64,000 bases of DNA from NCBI GenBank assembly GCA_964452725.1, contig CAYVMX010000004.1, positions 1 to 64,000 on the forward strand, read 5' to 3'. The notes under the pieces were generated by a model, which worked only from the letters and a program-made list of their open reading frames with translations, had not been told where the DNA came from and did no database searches. Made by a program: the position numbers and the translations under genes. This document shows positions 58,378 through 64,000 of the stretch, in pieces. Source of the DNA: CAYVMX01 sp964452725. GTDB taxonomy: Bacteria; Patescibacteriota; Gracilibacteria; JAHISY01. The stretch's first letter is position 1; every line of letters begins with the position of its first letter.

Positions 58378-61089
58378 TTATCCTACTTGAGCTGATTGAT
58401 AGCGAAAAACCCTAGAAAAAATCTTCCGCAATTCTTCGACAACTACCACACTCGCTGCTAGTGCTGTCACAATCCCCCACTCCATCGGACTCAAGGATGT
58501 CGTACCTAGATAGGTCTGCAAAAACGGTATCTCGACAACAGCAATAACCAATAAGACAGAGATCAATGTCGCACCCCAGAGGGCTAGATTTACCTTGATA
58601 CGCGATGAGGCAATCGAGTGACTCTCCGAACGGAAATTAAACGCATTGAAAAGCTGAATAATCACAAGTGTAGCAAAAGCAAAAGTAGCAGCATGCTGCT
58701 GTACAAAAGAATCCCCAGCAAGGACTTCTCCCCAGACCCAGCCTGCCTCAGTCAACGCATAAAAATAACCACCGATCACTATACTACCGATCACCACCCC
58801 GAGCCAAAGAAAATGCCAGACAAACTTCACAGTCAACATACGTGCCTTGGGATCGCGTGGCGGACGCTGCATGATGTCTGGCTCACTCGGATCAACGCCC
58901 AGTGCCAGACTCGGCAACACATCAGTACCAAGATCAACCAAGAGGATCAAGATTGCTGTCAGTGGAGCAGGTACAGCCAAAATAATTGCCGTAAAAATCA
59001 CAAAAAGCTCACCGACATTACAAGAGAAGATGTAAAGCACAAATTTACGCATATTGGCATAGACCTGACGCCCTTCTTTGACCGCGGCAACTATAGAAGC
59101 AAAACTATCATCGACTAGCACCATACTAGCCGCCTCCTTCGTGACATCGGTGCCTGTCCGCCCCATTGATATACCGATATCTGCCCGCTTGAGTGCTGGC
59201 GCATCGTTGACTCCATCACCAGTCACTGCCACGATTTCATTTAAACTTTTGTAAGCATTGACGATTCGCAGCTTGTCGGCTGGCTGCATACGAGCAAAAA
59301 TCAAATTACTGTTGTCTCGAAGGAGTTTTTTCAATGCTGGTTCTGATAACTTTGCCAGCTCGTCACCTGACACTACTGGTGTTTTAGCATTAGCGATTTT
59401 GAGATCTTTAGCGATAGCTTGCGCAGTGATACCATTGTCGCCAGTGATGATTGTGATCCGGATTCCTGCCTTGCTACATAGCTCGACCGCATGCTGGACT
59501 GCTGGTCGTGGCGGGTCGATCATACCCAATAATCCTACAAAGATAAGCTTTTTTTCCGCGGTCTCTGGTGTGAGATTGATGACTGCTCGTGACTCTATCT
59601 CACGATAAGCCAACGCAAGTACACGGAGAGCTTGGGCTGCTAAGTTATTATTCTTGGTAAGAATCTTTTTCTTTAGCTCAGGTGTCAGTATCTTGACCTG
59701 CTCACCATCGAGATAGTGCGTACAGCGCTCTAGCAAATGCTCTGGTGCACCCTTGGCATACACAACTGCCTTATGGTGCTGTTGTGAAAAAACCATACTC
59801 ATACGCTTACGTTCAGAATCAAATGGAAAATCTTTAAGGGGCTTATCGAATTGCTCTACAATACCAAACTTACGTGCCACAACCTTCAGTGCTCCTTCGG
59901 TTGGATCACCAAGGATATGCCAGTCTTCCTCTGCTGATGTATCGGGATTATTACCCTCTACTAGTTTGGACTCATTACACCGATCAGCGATATTGAAGAG
60001 TAGCTGGGCGTCTTTGTGTGTCTGGTCTAGCTGTACAGAGCCGTCAGTTGGATTATAGCCACTACCTGTGATTTCGAACTCTCGGTGACCAAACAACCAA
60101 CCTTTGACCACAGTCATTTGGTTTTCGGTCAATGTGCCAGTCTTGTCTGAACAGATCACAGTAGTCACACCGAGTGTCTCGACTGAGCGCAGCTGACGCA
60201 TGAGAGCCTTTTGTTTCGCTAGTCGGCGTACTCCGAGCGCCAGAGCAGCTGTGATAGTGACAGGCAAGCCTTCTGGAACAGCTGCTACCGCTACTGCTAC
60301 CGCAAAGAGCACACTCTCGACTAAATCGCGTCCTTGCAAAATACCTACTCCGACCAAAATAGCCGAGATCACTAATGAGACTTTACCTACAAAGGCACCA
60401 ATTGTTTGCATCTCTTTTGTCAACGGACTCTCATCCTTAGTGGTTTCTGTAGTTAGCTTGGCGACCTTACCAAACTCTGTCTCCATGCCAATACGCAATA
60501 CAATCGCCCGCCCCGAGCCGCTAGCTATGTTTGTACCCGAGAGCACCATATCACCAAAACGCTCTGCGGTGTGCTTGGTCGTCTTGTGCACTGGCACACT
60601 CTCGCCTGTAAGTGCTGCCTGTTCAACTTTCAGCTCATTGGCATCGATGAGTCTCGCATCGGCTGGTACTTTCATACCCTCTTCGAGGAAGATAATATCC
60701 CCAGGCACTAGCTCGCGTGCAGGAATGATAGCCTCGACACCAGCTCGCAAAACTCGTGCTTCTGGCGCTGTCATATTTTTTAGTGCTACCAAGGCTCGCT
60801 CAGTCTTGAACTCTTGGACAAATCCAATCACAGCGTTTAGAAATACAATACTCAAAATCACAACTGCATCAGCCATTTCACCAGAAAAAAGTGAAAGCAG
60901 CCCTGCTACGATCAAGATTAGAACCAATAAGTCAGTAAACTGAGCCAAAAACTTGTGCCAAAGCGGCACAGGCGGTCTACCAACCAACTCGTTAACACCA
61001 TATTTGAGTTGCAGCTTGGCGACTTCAGAGGCTGTCAGACCAGTCTCATGTAGACCGAATTTGGCATAGATATCTTTAGGCACGTTCAA
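58378..61089 (-). CDS. P2-type cation-transporting ATPase, Ca2+-like
   Basis: The 903-residue pump has ~10 membrane helices. The N-terminal cation ATPase segment (GLTASEVAKLQLKYGVNEL), actuator motif TGES, PEGLP in helix 4 (VAAVPEGLPVTITAALAL), phosphorylation site CSDKTGTLTENQMT, nucleotide-binding KGAPE, and hinge GDGVNDAPALKRADIGI are all present. Length and PEGLP fit SERCA/PMR1-like calcium pumps. The 1318-aa surface protein has calcium-binding repeats, though a functional link is only speculation. It is transcribed with the transglycosylase. Confidence 0.93.
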   Translation of the reverse strand: MNVPKDIYAKFGLHETGLTASEVAKLQLKYGVNELVGRPPVPLWHKFLAQFTDLLVLILIVAGLLSLFSGEMADAVVILSIVFLNAVIGFVQEFKTERALVALKNMTAPEARVLRAGVEAIIPARELVPGDIIFLEEGMKVPADARLIDANELKVEQAALTGESVPVHKTTKHTAERFGDMVLSGTNIASGSGRAIVLRIGMETEFGKVAKLTTETTKDESPLTKEMQTIGAFVGKVSLVISAILVGVGILQGRDLVESVLFAVAVAVAAVPEGLPVTITAALALGVRRLAKQKALMRQLRSVETLGVTTVICSDKTGTLTENQMTVVKGWLFGHREFEITGSGYNPTDGSVQLDQTHKDAQLLFNIADRCNESKLVEGNNPDTSAEEDWHILGDPTEGALKVVARKFGIVEQFDKPLKDFPFDSERKRMSMVFSQQHHKAVVYAKGAPEHLLERCTHYLDGEQVKILTPELKKKILTKNNNLAAQALRVLALAYREIESRAVINLTPETAEKKLIFVGLLGMIDPPRPAVQHAVELCSKAGIRITIITGDNGITAQAIAKDLKIANAKTPVVSGDELAKLSEPALKKLLRDNSNLIFARMQPADKLRIVNAYKSLNEIVAVTGDGVNDAPALKRADIGISMGRTGTDVTKEAASMVLVDDSFASIVAAVKEGRQVYANMRKFVLYIFSCNVGELFVIFTAIILAVPAPLTAILILLVDLGTDVLPSLALGVDPSEPDIMQRPPRDPKARMLTVKFVWHFLWLGVVIGSIVIGGYFYALTEAGWVWGEVLAGDSFVQQHAATFAFATLVIIQLFNAFNFRSESHSIASSRIKVNLALWGATLISVLLVIAVVEIPFLQTYLGTTSLSPMEWGIVTALAASVVVVEELRKIFSRVFRYQSAQVG

Positions 61090-61132
61090 ACAATACTTTG
61101 AGCCAGTCTAACACGGACACCACTACTAAAAC

Positions 61133-62341
61133 CTAACTGCTGATATCGTTTAAATAATCTATCAAATCACCACGTTGGTATTTGATAGCGCGTAAAACCA
61201 ACTCAGCGAGCTGACCACGTGTCAAAACATCGGACGGCTCAGCAAAATCAGCTGGTAAGATTTGGAGCTTTGCTGCCTTGGCTTGATATGGTGCATACCA
61301 TGCCTCGCCTGCTGCTGGATCGGATACTGTCCAGCCAAAACTAGCGACAATGATCTTGAGTGCTTCGGCAAGATTGACTGGATCAGCTGGTCGAAAAGTA
61401 CCATCGGGATAGCCTCCAAGGATTCCCTGCTCTCGAGCCGTACAGACATAGCGAGCGAACCACTCTGTTGATTCAAAATCAGGGAAACAACTTTCTGTTA
61501 AATCTGACGGTAATTTCTCAGCGAAGCGTGCCTCGACTAAAATTTTGGCAAACTCCGCACGATTGATCGTCGCATCTGGGCGATATGTACCATCGTCATA
61601 GCCTCCTACTATTCCTTCACGCCGCACGAAGCCAATCGCTCGTCGATAAGAATAATCCTTTGAAACATCATCAAACTCTAGTACAGAAGATTCGTCAGCA
61701 GCGACCTCGGCTGCTCGCGACTCTGCCAAATCAGCCAAGATCGGCTCTAGTGCATCGAGCGAAAGCAGTGTGACATACGCCCCGAAAGTATCAGTAAAAA
61801 CTTGTTTACTGTTGGCATTGTAGACACCATGTATACGTACAATATCATCTACGCGTGCCGTATAGCCAAATAATAATTCACCATTTTCATCACGATACTG
61901 AGTAGTCTCATTTAGCTGGACAGTATAATCTCTGTCATCGACAGTCTTTAGTCGCAAACTAGCGCTGGAAACATCCGTCACCCAACCGTAGAAATTTTGA
62001 TCACAGAGTTTGAGATCATAATCTTGAACTGCCTTGATAACGCCACCAACCGTACCGACGAAACGCACCGAATCACCGATGGCAAACTCACGAGCTGCGG
62101 CTGGTCCAGCACCATCGCGATATTTCAGAATCTCATTAAACGCGCCATCAAAAGACTCCTCGTCGGCGCGCTGAACAGTCAGAAATTCACCGTCGGTGGC
62201 TGTCACTACACCCTCATAGAGACTCTCATCTGCGGATAACGCCACAAAAGGGTTTGGTTCAGGGTCAGTCGCAGCAAGTACGGCGACAGGCAGAGCCAAC
62301 ATGAGCAGAGCGCTGAAAAGTTGAACAAGTTTTTTGCGCAT
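61133..62341 (-). CDS. S-layer homology protein with OB-like N-terminal domains
   Basis: The protein has 402 residues. A signal peptide (~1-24, ending PVAVLA) is followed by two to three ~60-residue beta-barrel-like repeats (YEGVVTATDGEFLTV, FYGWVTDVSSASLRL; DUF5666-like), then three SLH repeats. These begin FDDVSKDYSYRRAIGFVRREG, FPDFESTEWFARYVCTAREQG and, less conserved, WYAPYQAKAAKLQ; each of the first two carries GGY(D/P)DGTYRP- or GTFRP-type motifs. It probably binds wall polymer like the SLH protein at 3728. Confidence 0.88.
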   Translation of the reverse strand: MRKKLVQLFSALLMLALPVAVLAATDPEPNPFVALSADESLYEGVVTATDGEFLTVQRADEESFDGAFNEILKYRDGAGPAAAREFAIGDSVRFVGTVGGVIKAVQDYDLKLCDQNFYGWVTDVSSASLRLKTVDDRDYTVQLNETTQYRDENGELLFGYTARVDDIVRIHGVYNANSKQVFTDTFGAYVTLLSLDALEPILADLAESRAAEVAADESSVLEFDDVSKDYSYRRAIGFVRREGIVGGYDDGTYRPDATINRAEFAKILVEARFAEKLPSDLTESCFPDFESTEWFARYVCTAREQGILGGYPDGTFRPADPVNLAEALKIIVASFGWTVSDPAAGEAWYAPYQAKAAKLQILPADFAEPSDVLTRGQLAELVLRAIKYQRGDLIDYLNDISS

Positions 62342-62379
62342 AGATTAAATTTACTAGGGAAATCAGCAATCGTCAAATC

Positions 62380-62388
62380 TGCTACAAT
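62380..62388 (+). promoter_or_regulatory. Extended -10 (TGC-TACAAT) for gpmA
   Basis: The -10 hexamer TACAAT lies at 62383-62388, 33 nt before ATG 62422. The -35 is weak. The leader is A-rich without a Shine-Dalgarno motif. Confidence 0.6.
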
Positions 62389-62421
62389 CGCTCTAGCTAA
62401 TTAATCTTTAGAAAAAAATAA

Positions 62422-63033
62422 ATGGCTACACTTATCCTTATTCGACACGGTCAGAGTCAGTGGAATGCGAAGAATCTTTTTACTGGCTGGCATGATCCAG
62501 ATCTCACCGAGGTCGGCATTGCCGAAGCAGAAAAGGCTGGTAAACAGCTAAAAATACTCAATATCCAGTTTGATTTGGCTTTTACTAGTGAGCTAATCCG
62601 TGCTCAGCACACTCTCGATTTGATACTAAAAAACCTCGATCAAACACCACCAATCACAAGTAATCAAGCACTCAACGAACGCAACTACGGTGATCTCAAC
62701 GGACTCAATAAAGACGAAGCTAGTAAGAAGTGGGGCAAAGAACAAATCCACATCTGGCGTCGCAGCTATGACACGCCTCCACCTGGAGGAGAAAGCCTAC
62801 AAGATACTGCCAAACGCACGCTTCTCTACTTCGACACTACGATCCTACCAGCGCTCAAGGCTGATAAAAACGTACTAATCATTGCTCATGGCAATAGTCT
62901 ACGCGCACTTGTGATGGAGCTAGAGCAGCTCTCAGCCAAAGAAATTGTCAAAGTTGAGATAGCAACTGGTGTGCCACTAGTCTATGAATTAAACGAAGCT
63001 GGAAAGGTTTTGAGCAAAAAGATTTTAAAATAA
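62422..63033 (+). CDS. gpmA: 2,3-BPG-dependent phosphoglycerate mutase
   Basis: The 203-residue enzyme interconverts 3- and 2-phosphoglycerate. Motifs: LIRHGQSQWNAKNLFTGWHD (phospho-His and Arg), SELIRAQHTLDLIL, NERNYGDLNGLNKDEASKKWG, DTPPPGGESLQDTAKRT and IIAHGNSLRALVMEL (second His). Slightly shorter than E. coli GpmA (250) because of internal loop trims, as in small bacterial dPGMs. Confidence 0.93.
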   Translation: MATLILIRHGQSQWNAKNLFTGWHDPDLTEVGIAEAEKAGKQLKILNIQFDLAFTSELIRAQHTLDLILKNLDQTPPITSNQALNERNYGDLNGLNKDEASKKWGKEQIHIWRRSYDTPPPGGESLQDTAKRTLLYFDTTILPALKADKNVLIIAHGNSLRALVMELEQLSAKEIVKVEIATGVPLVYELNEAGKVLSKKILK

Positions 63034-63037
63034 GATA

Positions 63038-64000
63038 GTGAATATCGGAGTAGATCTTCGCGCACTGACCACCAGCACTACTTCAGGCGTGACAGTCTAT
63101 TTGTATTCAGTTTTGACAGAGCTGCTCAAACTGGATAAAAAAAATACCTACTACCTCTGGTGGAACTCTGCTGATAAATCCAGTCAGCCTCCGGTTTTCA
63201 AATCCCCACGTAGTAAAACTATCACTACACATTATTCCAATCGCCTACTCAACTTACTATTAAAATCTGGATACATAGAACTAGATCGACTGATCTTGGA
63301 AACAGCTGGTGAGTCGTCCAAAAAGTTGGATCTGTTTTGGCTACCTGACCCACGTCCAGTCCATATCTCAATGAACTGTGCCCTAGTCAGCACTATCCAC
63401 GATCTAGCTGCTCATACTCACCCCGAGTTTTTCAATCTCAAGACTCGACTCTGGCATTACTTTTCAAACACTCAAGCAATCACCAAAAAATCTGACCATC
63501 TACTAGCAGTATCACACTTCACTGCCGACGAGATCAAAAATAAATGGCACGTTAATGCCAAAAAAATAACTGTCACTTCGCTTGGAGTAACTCAAAATTT
63601 GAAGAGAATAAAAACAAAATCAGTTCGGGATAAAGTACGCATAAAATATCAATTGCCAAAAAGATTCGTCCTCTCGCTCAGTACACTCGAACCCCGCAAA
63701 AACCTCTCTACTCTCATAAAAGCCTTTGCGACCTTAAAAGCTGAGACGGACCTACCTCATCATCTCGTCATCGCAGGAACGGCAAATCCTAGTATCTTTG
63801 CTGATCCCAAGATCAAACAAGCACCTTGGCTACACTTATCTGGTCATATAGATGAAACAGACAAAGCTGCTCTTTTTTCCATGGCAGATTGTTTTTGTTT
63901 TCCTAGCTATTACGAGGGTTTTGGACTACCTGCGCTGGAAGCACTCGCTACCGATACACCGCTGCTGGCAGCTGATATACCCGCACTACACGAAGTCGCG
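63038..64000 (+). CDS. GT4-family glycosyltransferase, 3' truncated
   Basis: GTG 63038 opens a frame running off the window end (321 codons seen). The start NIGVDLRALTTSTTSGVTVY matches the N-terminus of family 4 GT-B enzymes. STIHDLAAHTHPEF, AVSHFTADEIK, LSLSTLEPRKNLSTLIKAF and CFCFPSYYEGFGLPALEAL are conserved donor- and acceptor-site motifs. It resembles the enzyme at 37254. It lies 4 bp after gpmA. Confidence 0.88.
   Translation, partial: MNIGVDLRALTTSTTSGVTVYLYSVLTELLKLDKKNTYYLWWNSADKSSQPPVFKSPRSKTITTHYSNRLLNLLLKSGYIELDRLILETAGESSKKLDLFWLPDPRPVHISMNCALVSTIHDLAAHTHPEFFNLKTRLWHYFSNTQAITKKSDHLLAVSHFTADEIKNKWHVNAKKITVTSLGVTQNLKRIKTKSVRDKVRIKYQLPKRFVLSLSTLEPRKNLSTLIKAFATLKAETDLPHHLVIAGTANPSIFADPKIKQAPWLHLSGHIDETDKAALFSMADCFCFPSYYEGFGLPALEALATDTPLLAADIPALHEVA

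Noticed and set aside
1..64000. UGA recoded as glycine, as in Gracilibacteria/Absconditabacteria
   Set aside because: Genes such as 3728-6046 and 7205-7483 end in TGA at expected family or context ends, and core genes have no in-frame TGA.
1..64000. CRISPR arrays, prophage, insertion sequences, tRNA or rRNA genes
   Set aside because: No regularly spaced repeats, transposase or integrase frames, T-arm motifs in spacers or rRNA stretches were seen.

Overview
The window looks like a scaffold from an uncultured bacterium of the Candidate Phyla Radiation (Patescibacteria) type, perhaps Peregrinibacteria-like. This placement is inference. It rests on very compact gene packing with many 1-40 bp overlaps, a small two-helix type IV secretion pilin-like protein, large repetitive Ig-like and SLH surface proteins, and housekeeping genes scattered rather than in classic operons. 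The code is standard: TGA, TAG and TAA all end genes. No tRNA or rRNA gene was seen. A 100-N scaffold gap lies at 30962-31061.

Region 1 (1-11.9 kb) is an envelope module. It holds a truncated Ig-like protein, a secreted protein with a WxL-like C-terminal fold, a membrane-anchored DUF916-like protein, an SLH protein whose third SLH repeat is split by a peptidoglycan-binding domain, an MscS channel and a 1318-aa surface protein with calcium-binding repeats. Three of these proteins share shuffled modules. Region 2 (11.9-15.0 kb, minus strand) is a two-gene sensory unit: a peptide-type solute-binding protein overlapping a HAMP/SpoIIE phosphatase.

Region 3 (15-32.8 kb) is mostly metabolism and housekeeping. 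It has map, a ferredoxin, a Bax-inhibitor-like protein, the pilin-like protein, prs, a histidine cluster (hisF-hisI and a HisE candidate), a chorismate mutase-TrpE fusion, an aminotransferase, an FAD/NAD reductase, gatA and gatC (no gatB), ftsX, gmk, yraN, a YmdB-like phosphodiesterase, pyrD and two purP paralogues. Between gmk and yraN lies a gene-free block of about 620 bp with its own promoter, many helices and a strong terminator. It is best read as a large structured RNA that I cannot identify.

Region 4 (32.8-45.2 kb) holds hemB-leuC, a candidate sRNA, a DsbA-like protein with a CxxC membrane partner, a ZIP transporter, a GT4 glycosyltransferase, purH, pyrB-pyrC, rnpB and infB. Region 5 (45.2-50.3 kb) holds a PilB-type ATPase followed by unidentified secreted and membrane proteins. 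Region 6 (50.4-64 kb) holds mfd-thrC-argF, then on the minus strand an SLH protein, a P-type Ca-like ATPase, a lytic transglycosylase, a lamin-tail protein and a PrsW-like protease, and finally gpmA and a truncated GT4 glycosyltransferase.

PRPP from prs feeds the histidine, tryptophan, purine and pyrimidine genes, so much of the window is nucleotide and aromatic/branched amino-acid synthesis. Promoters are mostly good sigma70 types, often with an extended TGC before the -10. Several start codons sit only 7-12 nt after a -10, which suggests leaderless mRNAs. Shine-Dalgarno motifs are largely absent from the other leaders.
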